DNA from: Ariolimax columbianus | Taxonomy: Eukaryota > Mollusca > Gastropoda > Stylommatophora > Arionidae | Direction of reading: 5' to 3' | DNA length: 64,000 bases | Assembly (NCBI GenBank): GCA_036924085.1 | Contig: JAVGWX010000009.1 | Span: 62,753,012 to 62,817,011 of the forward strand | In this document: piece by piece, positions 1 to 12,600 of the stretch | How the letters are laid out: each line of letters starts with the position of its first letter | Position numbering within the stretch: position 1 is the first letter of the stretch | Notes under the pieces: model-generated | Seen by the model: only the letters and a program-made list of their open reading frames with translations | The model's database searches: none | What the model was told of the DNA's origin: nothing | Translations under genes and position numbers: made by a program

Positions 1-236
1 GAAAATGGGGCTGGATAGGACATACGCTGCGGAAGGCACAGTCTAACATAGCCAGACAAGTTCTTACATGGAATCCTCGGGGGAAAAGAGAGAGAGGTAA
101 GCCCAAAAATACATGGAGAAGGAGCTAAAATTGAATAATTACACCTGGAGAGAAAGAGCATCCAAGGACCGTGCCTGCTGGCGATATGTTGTCGATGGTC
201 TATGCTCCAAGAGGAGAGACAGGCTGATTAATTGAC
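1..236 (+). mobile_element. LINE 3' end (C-terminal reverse transcriptase fragment)
   Basis: Frames read in pieces give the common LINE C-terminus: a W-x-GH-TLRK-like start, then [36 protein letters not shown] and YVVDGLCSKRRD. It is broken by frameshifts. A closely similar copy lies at 48715-48945. The left part is cut by the window edge. Confidence 0.8.
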
Positions 237-239
237 CCA

Positions 240-590
240 GGGGTGCATATACCATCAACAAATTCTCTCCAAGCATACCTGTCCTGTGCTATTTTCTCTA
301 ATTCTTTTCAGCTTTTCCCTGTTCTCTTTTTATCAACTTCTAGGTCTCTTCTCTATGTGTTCTGTGGCCTTCCTTTGCTTCTTTTTCCTGTAGGTTCCAT
401 GACAAGAATTGCTTGTGGATACTGACTTGGGGCTTTTGCAGAGTGTGGCATATCCAGCGCCATCTTCTTCCCAAGATTTCCTGTTCCACATGTCTTTGCT
501 CTGTTCTCACCCATATGTTTTCATGTGTAACCAGGTGCGTTGACTGGTGGTGGTCAAATACATGTGTAGTCATCAAATATTGATCTGTCC
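240..590 (-). mobile_element. LINE C-terminal fragment
   Basis: On the minus strand, EQEILGRRWRWICHTLQKPQ and KQFLSWNLQEK match the same C-terminal region as the LINE at 22380-25413 ([20 protein letters not shown]). Only the 3' end remains, and no endonuclease or RT core is present. Confidence 0.75.
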
Positions 591-689
591 ATGTCTGTTA
601 AGTTGTATATGGCATAAGGTTTCTTCAAGATGGGCTAACCAACCTGATGGTAAACACTCAATGTATAACTGTCCAATTGAACCGTGCAT

Positions 690-960
690 AGAACTTAACT
701 TAACGTCTTGATTCTGGTTTAGAAGACTCTGCAGAGTCTGTATACAACCAGTTTCATTTACATTACCTTGCTCTAAAAGCTCTGCACATCCAATTTATTC
801 TTAAATACATTAATTGTCCCTGCCTCCACTACCAACCTGTGGCAAAGCATTCACCACTATCTCACTAGAAAAAAATATTTCCTAATATCTAATCTGGACC
901 TTTTTTAAGTTAATTTGTAGCTATGCCCTCTTGTCTTGTGGGTTGTTGTATTTTGAAAAA
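690..960 (-). mobile_element. CR1-like LINE C-terminus and 3' end
   Basis: Minus-strand translation, in several frames, gives remnants of the CR1 ending: NIFFSS...VVNALPQV, then VEAGTINVFKNKLD, then ETGCIQTLQSLLNQNQDVK. Short copies of the same 3' tail lie at 31140-31215 and 35240-35310. Confidence 0.6.
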
Positions 961-1059
961 CTTGTTATAGTCTTAATTTATATTTTAGTCATTACTGCAG
1001 TTCTTTATACACAAATGGATCAGCAACAAGAGGTATGAAAAGTGGTTTGAGAGACATTA

Positions 1060-1865
1060 ACACAAAATTAAATAATGGACAATAAATCTCAGTGGCCACT
1101 GGAAAATTCTTAAACATCTTCAGGCACTTAAAACAGCCGCAATAGCCATTGTGAAAAACAAAGACCATGCTAGATAGTTTTCGTTACAGATTCGCTATCA
1201 GGCATATTGGCCCTCATAAACCACAAAAACAATGAATTGGGCAGCCTGTCTAAGGTACTCATGAATACCAGTTACAATTTCAATAGAGTTAAAATACAGC
1301 AGATAAAAGTCATGTAAATGAGGAGGCAGACAGACTAGCTTCTTCTTCTTCTGTGTTCGTTCTCAATCTCCCGCTACCAAGTGCCGAACAAGGCTTTGCA
1401 AGTAGCAGGATGTAGTCCGAAGAACGGAATGCATTGTGTCGCTAGTTTACAGCTTGACTGTGATATTTGCACCTTACAGTCCGACACATCCGTCTTCGAC
1501 AGTGTAGACTAGCTAAAAAGTAAGGAAGAAAATTCTAAACTGAAGACAGGCTACATGTGAAGAAATAACAATAATATAAATTTATTTTAAAGGTAAATTG
1601 CACAGAGAACACACAGAACATGATATAGCAGAAACACACTACTCTTTGCAAGAAGAGATCGTGACAATATTCAGACTGAATAGGCCACCGAATGCTGAAA
1701 AACCATTGTTCAACAAATGAAAAATTAGGCATACAGACATGTGCTCATGTGGGGAGAACATACAAAAGGTGGAACATGTTTGTGAGACCACCTGACTCCA
1801 CGCAGGAGCAAAGTAGCAACATGGCTGTCTCCAACCCAATTGTGAAATAAATTGTATGGTGATGA
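1060..1865 (+). mobile_element. RNase-H LINE fragment, interrupted by a SINE
   Basis: ISVATGKFL near 1085 and NEEADRL near 1320 are RNase H motifs also present in the LINE at 54620. After a SINE insertion, 1650-1860 gives RLNRPPN and MCSCGEN-x-VEHVCE, the zinc-knuckle-like tail of these elements. Many stops are present. The central part is poorly matched. Confidence 0.6.
1341..1505 (-). mobile_element. SINE A, 5'-truncated copy
   Basis: The + strand reads (TTC)n then GTTCGTTCTCAATCTCCCGC and the SINE A core up to CCGTCTTCGACAG. It is flanked by a 9-base target-site duplication, AGACTAGCT, at 1332-1340 and 1506-1514, so it inserted into the surrounding LINE. Confidence 0.85.
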
Positions 1866-2020
1866 GAGGAACCCGAAACGGTTCACCAAGTTTATGAGAA
1901 AGTTAGATGCAATTATTTCAGAGCAAAAGAGAAAGAAGACTGCAATTCTTCAGATATTCAGTTAAAATTAAAATAATAGTCCGGACAACAACTTGCAGTT
2001 CTGTAGTTGTAGAGATTGTT

Positions 2021-2315
2021 GTTGTTTCGAATGCCCACAATGAGTAGGTTTACCCTTTTGTGCGCCCTTAAAAGGACGTTAAGTGGCGGGTTGCAGTAGC
2101 TTTTCTTACACCCTGAGCATGCTGATGAAGGTGGACCGTGTCCTCCAAGTGGTCATGCTATACTTGGCTTCATCTGCGTGTCGCTCACTTCTATGTCGAG
2201 ATCCCTCCCCCAGTTACCCCAGATGCTATAAAAACAGCCTGTTTCCTGGGAGGGCTACTAGGAATCCGAGGTCAGGTCTTGGCCTGTATATTTTGCCTGA
2301 ACTTGACTAGTCTTC
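2021..2315 (+). mobile_element. SINE C copy
   Basis: TTGTTG is followed by GAATGCCCACAATGAGTAGG, then GTGCGCCC, CTGATGAAGGTGGACC and a TTGCCTGAA end. Related copies lie at 37205-37493 (-), 37662-37960, 41165-41310 (-), 43285-43432 (-), 47098-47430 and 54268-54605. Confidence 0.75.
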
Positions 2316-2339
2316 CTCCCCAGAGGTGGATATGATCTT

Positions 2340-2580
2340 CTTCTTTGAGTTCAGTTTTGTGTGCTCATTTTATGCCACCAGATGGGCCGCCTTCATGAAG
2401 TGACACATCAGTTGCAGGTCCTCAATGATTCCCCACAGTTTGTCTTGTATGTTTCTTTCCTTGGGCCAGATCTTCTCATGGGAGTCTTGGTGCAGTGGAC
2501 ATGTTTGCAGGATGTGTTCTAGGGTCATCTCTGACATGTGCTGCTTTCATTTTATGCATGTGTGTATTTAGTCTGTAATA
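2340..2580 (-). mobile_element. LINE C-terminal (zinc-knuckle-like) fragment
   Basis: Minus-strand frames give MTLEHILQTCPLHQDSHEKI and KLWGIIEDLQ-x-CHFMKAAH, the typical end of RNase-H LINEs (EHLLQxCPxY...LYGSxxxLxxTAAF). Confidence 0.6.
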
Positions 2581-2757
2581 AGGTGGAGATCATCAAAAGC
2601 AAATAGCAGGATGGAATCCAGTTAAGCAAAATGTGTGTGTGGAGTGTATTTGAAACACAGCTTAAATGATCATGTTTACTGTACGTTTATTTCTTTTTAT
2701 ATATATATATGTATGTGAGTGATTGGATGTGTGTATGGACGTTGTTGATTCATGTTG

Positions 2758-3030
2758 TGGTAAAAAGTAAAGTAGCCCATAACATTACTGCCGTAGGAGT
2801 GTGAGATGTTAGTGATCTCACATTTCAAAGGCTTGGCGATATGAGGATGGTAGCCATCTCCTCTCCCTCACAGCTTTTACTTCCCGGACTGAACTGGTAC
2901 ACATTTAAGGTTGGGTTGACCCGAGAGCCGTTGCGGTCTGAAAAAACATTTCCGCCTCAACTGGGGAATGAACCCAAGACCACTCAGATGCGAAGCCAGC
3001 TCACTAACCACTGCGTTACACTGTTGTGGT
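2758..3030 (-). mobile_element. SINE D, tRNA-like head
   Basis: On the minus strand the right end reads CGCAGTGGTTAGTGAGCTGG and later GGTTCATTCCC, which resemble pol III A and B boxes. The body (GATCTCACATTTCAAAGGC on the + strand) recurs at 14233-14450. Confidence 0.6.
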
Positions 3031-3193
3031 AGGACACCCATTTTGTACGGCAAAGGTACAGGGTTCAGCTCCCACTGCCAGCCCATTCCAGTCCCAACTG
3101 TAAAGGGGTTCATTTGTGTGTGTATGTATATGAGTATGTATATGTTAATTAAAATGAAGTTCTAATTCATTGCAACTGTTTAACTTTTCCTAG

Positions 3194-3259
3194 GAGCAAC
3201 AATATTATTATAAAGAAATTACAGAAAGCTGTGTTGGACCTGATGAACAGAAGAGATCG
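3194..3259 (+). CDS. TAF6: TAF6 exon (start of HEAT-repeat domain)
   Basis: These 22 codons begin [15 protein letters not shown] and end QKRS. The exon follows an AG acceptor (cctag) and precedes a GT donor (tcg|gtttgt). Phase 0 at both ends joins it to the next exon as [12 protein letters not shown], the usual family order. Confidence 0.88.
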
Positions 3260-3648
3260 GTTTGTATACTTTTGCTCTCCTCTGTATTTCTTTCTAATTA
3301 TCTTTTAGAACCTGTTGTGCGTATGTTGTTTTTCTGTTGGGGTGAAATAAACAAACATAGCTAGCACACGACATGGCAACAGCAGTGTCGTAGCAGACTG
3401 TAGTTCTCAGCCCAAAAAATTCCTCGACTACCCCAGCAATGCGAAAAAGTCATATTGACAGTTTGTTTTGGTGCAGGTTCCTTGATTGATAGAATATTTT
3501 AGATTTTTTAAATTGTTTGTATTTCCCCATAGCCGTAGACATTTTCTAATCTGACATGAAATACTATTCTTGTATTATTTTTTTCAATGACACTTTGATA
3601 GATATTTAATATAATAGCTCACCACTTTATTTTGTATCCTTTTTTTTT

Positions 3649-3695
<47 letters not shown>

Positions 3696-6600
3696 ATTCG
3701 CCTTATTTATCTATTCACCAAGGCGGTGTGCGTTGCACTTGTGGTTTTTATTTTGCGCCTGTTGGCCCAGTGCATCCGACTTCAGCATGCATTTTATGTA
3801 AGGGGCTGCTTCCTCCTGCATTTTCTAAGGGTTTGCTTCTCTGGGGTAACAGCCGGTGCTGTGATGGGGATCGAACCCAGCACCTTTGGTTGTGAGCCGT
3901 GTCACTTAGCCGCTAGAATTCAACTGGTTATATCTCAATATCACCACTTCTGCCCTTTTCATTAATCTTACTGAATCAAGATTGGACGTCTATTCTACAT
4001 CTAATTCAGATATATATTGATCACCAGGATCAAATACTAAATCATGTCTTTTCTGTTGCTGCTGAAATTCCAATACTTGGAAAGCTGTATATTTAACATT
4101 TCACCAACAGTTTAGTTATAAATCAATTGTTGGTTATCTTCATTAACTGGAAGCTGTTTATGAATCGAGTATCTCTAAATAACAAGATTTTGTTGCTATG
4201 CAGCATCAGTCCTCATACATGTTCAGTGGTCGATTAATAATGATTTGTACTGCAATTAGTGCTACACAGGTGGACAGCATTGGATGATTTGGACTGTAAA
4301 AGGGTTAAATCTCAGCAATTTAAGGCAACTCACCAGAGTATGAAGTGAGGTGTGAACTTTTATTTATCCACAGGAAGCCCTACAGAGCTTACAACAAGAT
4401 CCAGGGCTGCACCAAATGCTCCCAAGATTTGTTGCATTTGCTGCGGAAGGTGTCAACATTAATGTGGTACAGAACAACCTTGCTCTTCTTATCTACCTCA
4501 TGAGGATGGTCAAGTCTCTTTTGGACAACCAGACATTATATCTTGATAAATATGTAAGTAGTTTTTTTAAACAGAACTGTGCTCTCTAATTCCTGTCTTA
4601 TACACAAATTTTGTAAATTGTTTGTTTGAATGGGATTTGTATACAATATTCACATCTAATTTGGTAAAATAATAATCAATCCTGGTGAAACACCTGTCAT
4701 TATTCAGATCTTGAAGTAACAACTTCAATACCACAAAAAGCATAGCTTTAAAATTTCACTAATAATTTCTTTTTTTAATGTCTTTTTTTAATACTCTTCA
4801 TTAACCAGAAGCTGTGCATTGACTGGAAGTTCTTTTATTAATCAAGTCACACTAGTGAGATTTGGTTGTAACGACGGAAACAAATTATACAATTTCTGAC
4901 CATTGAGACTGTAAAAGGGTTATGGAAATAAAGTCGCATTGGTGATCTAATAAAACTGTGGTTCCTTCCTGGGATCTGTGGATGATGGTAATGGTCTAGA
5001 AAGTCTCAAAATTTGATAATATTCTTCTTCTTCTACATTCATGCTGTCGTGGGCATTCTTTCTGTCATAGTTTAGAGTGCCTTTCAGCTCAGCACATCCA
5101 GTTTTAAGACAGCACTTATTGGACCAGGTTTGCCCTCCCTCTTCAATCCCTATTCTCTTAGCCAGGCTGCATGGCTGCAGTGTGTTTCCAGGGTCGCTAC
5201 TTGGAAGCGGAATATGATCTTGACTGTCAGTTATTGGTCATTGACCCTGATGTAAACAGCCAGCTATGAGTCACTGATTGCTGTCAACTCATGGGCTGCT
5301 GCATCTTTGGTCCTTCCCCTAATAATGTTCTACAGGGCCTGAAATATGCTGAAGAAATATTTGTCAAATTATAAAAATGAAACATTATATTTGTTAAGGA
5401 TCACGAGAGCAAGATGTCATGGCTCATTTTCCAGCATAATAAATTATGAGTTATGTAATGTATTAAAAAAATAACATCAGGTGTAAAAACTAATCTTGTA
5501 CATTTTATTTATCTTTATTGGGATTTTATATATAAATCTTCTTCATCGTTCGTCCTCAAACTTCCACTATCGAGCCCGGATAAGGACTTTGCAAGTAGCA
5601 GGATGTTGTCAGGAGAATGGAATGTGTTGTGTCATAGTTTACAACATATAGGGAACCTTTCGGTCCGACACATCCAACATTTTTTGGTAAGGCTGCTCTG
5701 TTGCGGTCTGCCGGTTATCCAGGATCACCATGTGGAATTGTAGAAGAGTCTTGGCAGCTTTGGGTTGGTTGATGACCGCTGCAGCTCATGCACTGTACAG
5801 TATTTATAAATATATATATATATATATTTATTAGTAGTCAGTGTTCTAAGTGGTATTTTGGTCATAAAGTATCTTTGTCTTACCACACAGTATAATATAA
5901 ACAGTATTCATTTATGTAAAAGAGATCAAGATGCTGAGCAGTGCATGAACTGCAGCAGTCGCAGACCCATAGCTGACTGATGGCATGAGGGCCAGTGAAC
6001 CAGAGCTGTGAAATCCTTTCTACACCTCCACACGGTGATCCTGTATAACAGACTGCAACAGAGCAAACTGGCTGAGAAGGGATAGAAGAGGGAAGGCTGA
6101 AAATGCCTGCTGAAGTCGGATGTGTCGAACCAAAAGGTGCAAATATTGTAGCCAAGCTGTAAACTATGACACAATGTATTCTGTTCTCCAGACAACACCC
6201 TGCTACTTGCAAAGCTCTTTTCAGGACTTTGTAGCGAGAGATTAAAAAAAAACAACTTGGTTTTTTTTTTTTGCGTTCGTCTTATTTCTCTATTCGCAAG
6301 GCGGTGTGCTTTGCACTGTGGTTTTTATTTTGCGCCTGTCGGCCCAGTGCAACCAACTTCAGCATGCATTTTATGTAAGGGTCTGCTTCCTCCTGCATTT
6401 TCTAAGGGTTTGCTTCCCCGGGGTAATGGCCGGTGCTGTGATGGGGATCGAATCCAGCACTTTCTTGTTGTGAGCCGTGTCACTTAACCACTAGGCCACG
6501 CCGTCCCCCGTAGTGAGAGATTGAGAACGAACAAAGAAGAAGAAGAATTATGTAAAAAAAACTATTCTTGAATAACTATTCCTGTTGCTGGAACTCTTCC

Positions 6601-9600
6601 GTAAGGACATATCAGACTAAGAAATAAAGATAATTTTCACTAGCAGTCACCACGTGGTGTTGACACTAAGTTTTCATCTCAACTAAAATTTAAAATAACC
6701 CCTGAAATCTTTACCTGGGTTCATCCAAGTGTTTACTGTCTAGAAGAATAGTATTAGTACTTTTCCTTCTTTAAGGTGTTTCATTTGATAGAATCTGATT
6801 TTGTTTTTTGTGTTTTCTTCTCCTCTCACGTATACAATTCTTCTGGATCCCTCAGCTTCACAACTTGTTGCCAGCTGTGATGACCTGTGTGGTGAGCAAG
6901 CAGTTGTGCTTGAGGCCAGACATGGATAACCACTGGGCCTTGAGAGACTTTGCCGCAAGACTTGTTGCACAAATATGTCGGTAAGTCATCAGGAAATTTT
7001 ATTAACCATTTGTTTTGTTTTTTGTGTTGCTTTCGCTTTATTTCACTATTTTCCAAGGCGGTGTGTATTGCACTATGATTTTATTTTGCGCCTGTCAGTG
7101 CATCCAACTGTCAGCTTAGTGTATCCAACTTCAGCATGCATTTTATGCAACGGTCTGCTTCATACTGCATTTTCTAAGGGTTTGCTTCCTCTGGGTAACG
7201 GCCGGTGCTGTCATTGGGGAGCGAACCCAGCAACTTCAGATTGTGAGCTGTGTAACTTAACCACTATCTCACGCCGTCCCCTATTAACCATTTACAATGT
7301 GACCTGATTTGATAGATTTGTATCTTACAGTCCTAGCCAGATGCGTAGCTCAGTAGGTCGAACAGTTTTTTTCTAAATAAAATTGTTTAATATTAAACAA
7401 ATTATGATCTAATCTATGACATAAAGTAATATATTAAAAAATGTATATTAGTATGAAGCTGTCAATTTCATTAATGCAGACTAGGAAAATACAGTGCTTT
7501 GCGTTCATGATCTTTTGTTCATGCTATATCTGCAGCCCAGTCACCATGATGATGAAGTGTAGTCTTCACCAGGTCAGAGCGGCTACCCCACAGATTTATT
7601 CTCAGCTCCGCACCCTCTGGCCAGGTCTGGTATCTCATTTCCCTATAGATTTGGCATTCCTGTAGAATGTGTTCAGGATTCTGGGCTCCTGGACATACAA
7701 ATATATACTAAAAAATATACAAAAAATACTAGCTACTGGACCGCCATTGTTGAGGATCTCTAGAGTTTTCCTAGTTCTGCTCTGATAACAGTGGTTTGTT
7801 TTTGTATTGCCTCTAATAGTTCTCTGCAGTCCGTGAATACAGCTATTTTTGTTGTTGGTTACCTTTCTGTTTCAAGTATTCTCAGTGCTCGCAGGAGGGC
7901 CATAGATTCTGCTCTGATGTTTGTGGACAACTTTCCTGTTAGGAGGGCCTCTTCTGTTATATTTCCATATTTGTGTCTTATGAATATGCATCCTCCCCCG
8001 TTTCGACCTGCCCTGTGTGCTGAACCATCTGTGTACACCTGTGTCCATTCCTTGGTTTTATATTTCTCCCCAATCATTGCTTGTGCTAAAGTTTTTAGTT
8101 CGTGGACACTGTATTGGTCTTTTCTTCTGATTCCTGGTATCTCTGTACTTATTGCGATGTTGTTAATATTATAGCTTGGCTCTTCATAGTTGATAAGGAT
8201 TTCTATTTCTGCAGGTTGGTTGGGTATTAGTTCTCCATATTTTTGGTGTAGGTGGTTTGATATATGGATGAAGCTGGTTCTCTTTAGCCTATTTTTAACT
8301 GGGTGTTTTAGTTTGATATGTATGGGATGATCAGGCATGCTTAGCATCTTTTCACTATGTGTCAGCACTCTTTCCTCTCGTCTAGTATTTAGGGGTCTTA
8401 TATTTGTATATGTTTCCATTGTCTTGATTGGGGTAGTCTTCATTCCTCCTGTTATTATCCTTAAAGCTGAGTTTTGAATTTTGGTTAGGTGTTCCGCATT
8501 TGTTTTTGATGCTGTGGTCCAGACTGTCATGCCGTATTCAAGTACTGGCCTGACTGTGCCAGTATATACATTTTTGAGGATGTTCTCTTTGCACCGCAGC
8601 CTGTTCCGACCAGCTTCTTCATAAGGGATAGTTTACTGGTTGCTTTTTGTTCTATTTCCTGTATGTGTTCCGTCCATGTGAGTCTCTTGTCCATTTTAAC
8701 TTCGAGATACACAGGAGTATTTTCTTGTACAAGTTCTTTGCCATTTAGATTAAGTTTTGTTTCTTCCTTAATGTTGGACAGTGAGACGCATGTTGTAACT
8801 GTCTTTGAGATGTTAATCTGCAATCCCCAATCTGTAACCCACTTTCCAACAGTGTCCAGTGCTGTCTGCATTTTGTTTTTAGCTGTTGCTAGTTTTACTG
8901 TAGCACTTCACATTACGAAATCGTCAGCATGTAGGGCCTTGGATACTTTCTTTGGGAGTTTCCCCACTATATCATTTATGAACAGGATAAAGATGGTAGG
9001 AGAGATGACTCCTCCCTGGGGTACACTTTGTTGGAGAGTTATTCTATGGCTCAGTGATCCATATAATTTCACTCTTGCTGTTCTGTATCGGAGGAAGTCT
9101 TGTATCTAGCTGTACATTCTCCCTTCTATTTTGCTGTTTAATCAGGAGTCCTTCTGTCCATACCTTGTCAAAAGCTTTTGCAATATCCAGTAAGACCGCA
9201 AGTACTTTTTCCTGACCTTGGAATGCATTTTCTATTTCTTGCGTTAGGTATATTGGTTGGTCTTCTGTGCTGCGGTTTTTCCTAAAGTCTGACTGTGAGT
9301 TGAGTAGGAGCTGGTTTTTTTTTGTGGATATATTTTATTAGTCTTGCGTTTACCATTTTATCCATGACTTTTCCAACACAGCTGAGCAGACTTATTGGCC
9401 TATAACTTTTCTTGTTTGTCTTGTCCTTTTTGGTTTCTGATGGGGATAATGATAGCTTCCCACCACTGGTCTGGGATCCTACCCGTTCTCGATTTTTTGA
9501 AGATTTTCGACTTCTTCTTGCCCCATTGATCTAGGTTTTTAATAGTTTTATTTGTGATGCCATTTTTTCCTGGAGCCTTCTTGTTTTTCAGTTTCTGAAT

Positions 9601-12600
9601 AGCAGTGTTTAACTCTACCATTTTGAATGATGCCTTCATGCAGGGATCCGCATTCTTCAGATTCTATTTGATCTCCTTTTTAGTTTCTAGTTTGCGTTCT
9701 TGTGTCACTGTTGTAGTACTCTCCTATCTGAAAAATTCAGCCAGGATGTTTGCTGCCATTTTCTATGTATGATGTTTCTCATTTTCCTTAATGGCTCCCT
9801 CTGGTTTCTTCAATTAAGGCTCATGTCAGGTTCCAGAGTTTACTTGCATTCCTGTCCATGTTGAGGCTTTTCAGTCTTTTCATGCCAACTTCTTTGGCTC
9901 TCATCCTTCTTTTGCTCTAATAATGTGTGTTTAATTTTGCTGTGTTTCCCTATGTCTTCTGGTGAAGGATTTTTGTCCATGATATCTTTTGCCTCACTTA
10001 ATTCCTTGTGGATTTTCTCTAGTCTGTCGCTCCGGTAGGGTTTATAGTTTTTCAGTTTTTTACATGACACTGATTTCTTTGCTTCCTGAATGATAGCCTC
10101 TGTCATGATGGCGACATTATTGTTTACATTTATGGCATGGGATATTTTTGACAGAGTTTATTTACATTTTCTCTAAATAGAGTCGTTTGAAATTCCAGTT
10201 TGGGTGTATATGTTATCTCTGTTTGTCCCATGTTACATATTTCTAAAGTGATTGGGACATGGTCGCTCCCACCCAGTTGGCTGTTGACTGTTCTTGCTAT
10301 TGTGCGTTGCCATTGCAGGGTCTGGAGTAATCATTTTTTCCCATATTCTAGAGTAATATGAATGCCTGTTGTCTGGCCTATTTATTAGGATGAATTTATT
10401 TTCTATGTTCAAATCTTCTACCTCAACTCACTGGTCCATTGTTTCATATCCTCAACTTGGGGAACGACTGTTAAAATCTCCCACTATGAGGTGGCTTGAT
10501 TCTTCAATTTTGACTTTGTGTATTGCCAGAGCTGTGGCTGGTGAACTATAGCAGTTTGTTATCATTGAGTCTCCACTGGGTAGGATGATCTTTACTGTGA
10601 TGTATTCTAGCTCATCTGGTCCACATCTATTTGTTTTTACTGCTGGTATTTAGTTTTTGACTAGTGTTCATTATTCCTCCTTTGGCTCTTTTTTCCTTAT
10701 CTTGACGGAAACATCCATATCCTCCAATGGACAATATTTGAGTTTCTTTTAGGTGCGTTTCCTGAATACAAATGATGTCTATGTCGTTTTCCTTGAGGAA
10801 TTCTGGCAGTTCGGGTTTCTTCTTTCTAATCCGATTCAATTGTACCACTTTTAGGTTCCTTATTTGTTGATCAGTTGCACTACTCTGCTTCCCTCTAACC
10901 ACTAGGTTAGCAGAGGCACTGGCTGCTTGTGTGGATTCCCTCGAGGCTGGAGGCTTCTTATGTGGCCTAGTCAAAAGTCTGCTCTAGGATACTGGAGCAG
11001 GTACTAAGACATCGGGCTGAACCACAGATGGATGAATGCCAACACGGTTTCAAAGAAAACCGAAGTAATCATCACCTTATCTTAACACCCTAGTTTCAGC
11101 AGAGTATTTTTGGGACGCGTTTGTCTTCTCTCTTCTGGTCTCATTTTTTATCATCCAAGGCTAATGGCACAATTCTGTATGTCAAATAGGTTTTTCTCTC
11201 TTCAAAATAAAATTAATTAATATTAAACAAATTGAGCTAAATTGGCCATCTAAAGATCTTAAGATACATAAATAAACTATCTATGACATTTAACATTGGA
11301 GCGTGTCATTAGCGGGAGTTGAACCCTTTGTCCTTGTAAAAGATAAATGCTCTACCACTACACTAGATGTCCTTTTAATTTAATTAATTAATTTTTTTAC
11401 ATGAAGTATTCATAATTAAAATATATATTAATATGAAACAACAAATGAAGATGCTGAGCAGCACATGAGCTGCAGTGGTCAGCGACCCATAGCTGACTGC
11501 TAGCGTCAGGGCCAGCAAACCAGAGCTCCCAAGACCCTTCTACACCTCCACGCGGTGATCCTGGATAACAGGCTGCAGCAGGGCAGACTGGCTAAGGAGA
11601 AGGGATCGAAGAGGGAATGCTAACCCGGTACTAAAAAAATGCTTGCTGAAGTCGGACTGTGGACAGAAAGGTGCAAATATCGCAGCCAAGCTGTAAACTA
11701 CGACACAACGCATTCCGTTCTCTGGACTACATTCTGCTACTTACCCTTTCAGGGTTTGGTAGTGGGAGATTGAGAACGAACGAAGAAGAAGAGAAGAAGA
11801 AACAACAAATATCTCTAATGAGGCGGTGGGGGATGCCATATAATTTTGTATTTTTTCAACCATATTGAAATTCTTTATTTTTTTTCCTTCTGAAGTATTA
11901 CCACTTTTGCTGTCTGAATCAACCATGTATTGAATATCCATCTGTAATCTAGTTGCACGATCGTTGGCCTGATCAAATAATAGTTTCTCAGCTCTTAAAG
12001 TATTAATTCCATTATGCAGAATGCCATAAACCTAAAAATTTACCCAAAATATAAATCATGATGTATGTGCTGGAAACTCCGCTGTCCTTAAGGTCGTTCC
12101 AAAAAACCTAAACATCGTCGCTAAGTGGCAGACATGTGTTAGCTGTCAATTTAGTTAGAATCCGGCCGTAACTGATGTTTTGCATGCCCTTGATTTCTGT
12201 CACACGCAACTGTAGAGTTAACAGATAGATAACATGTCAACTATCAGAGTACTTGGTATGTATTTATTGAAGACATGTGCTCTACAGGGAGCTAAACCGT
12301 TTTGATGGTTATGATGATGGCTTATTTTTTCATTATTGTTATCATTATCCAGGAACTACAGCAACAACACTAACACCATCCAGGCTAGGGTGACCAAGAA
12401 GTTTAGTAAGGCAATACAGAGTGAGAAGGCAGCGCTAGCCACACAGTATGGAGCCTTGGCCGGGCTAGGGGAGTTGGGTCCAGAGGTTGAGTTTAATTTT
12501 CTTTACTTTGTTCTAGTATTTTTTGTCACGTCTTGCGTTAGGTATAGATATTTGGTAGTGTTCCTGCAGTACATATACTAATAGAGACATGATTAAGAGA

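Noticed and set aside
1..3193. TAF6 histone-fold exons
   Set aside because: I looked for the family's N-terminal motifs before 3194 and found only LINE and SINE pieces. The exons are probably left of the window.
7335..7365. tRNA gene
   Set aside because: Only an A-box-like stretch is present, with no B box or cloverleaf.
11300..11370. tRNA gene on the minus strand
   Set aside because: A and B box-like sequence is present, but the acceptor stem does not pair, so it fits a SINE head better.
12336..12581. 81-codon ORF over a TAF6 exon
   Set aside because: The first part is the real exon, but the frame runs on into the intron past the donor at 12485.
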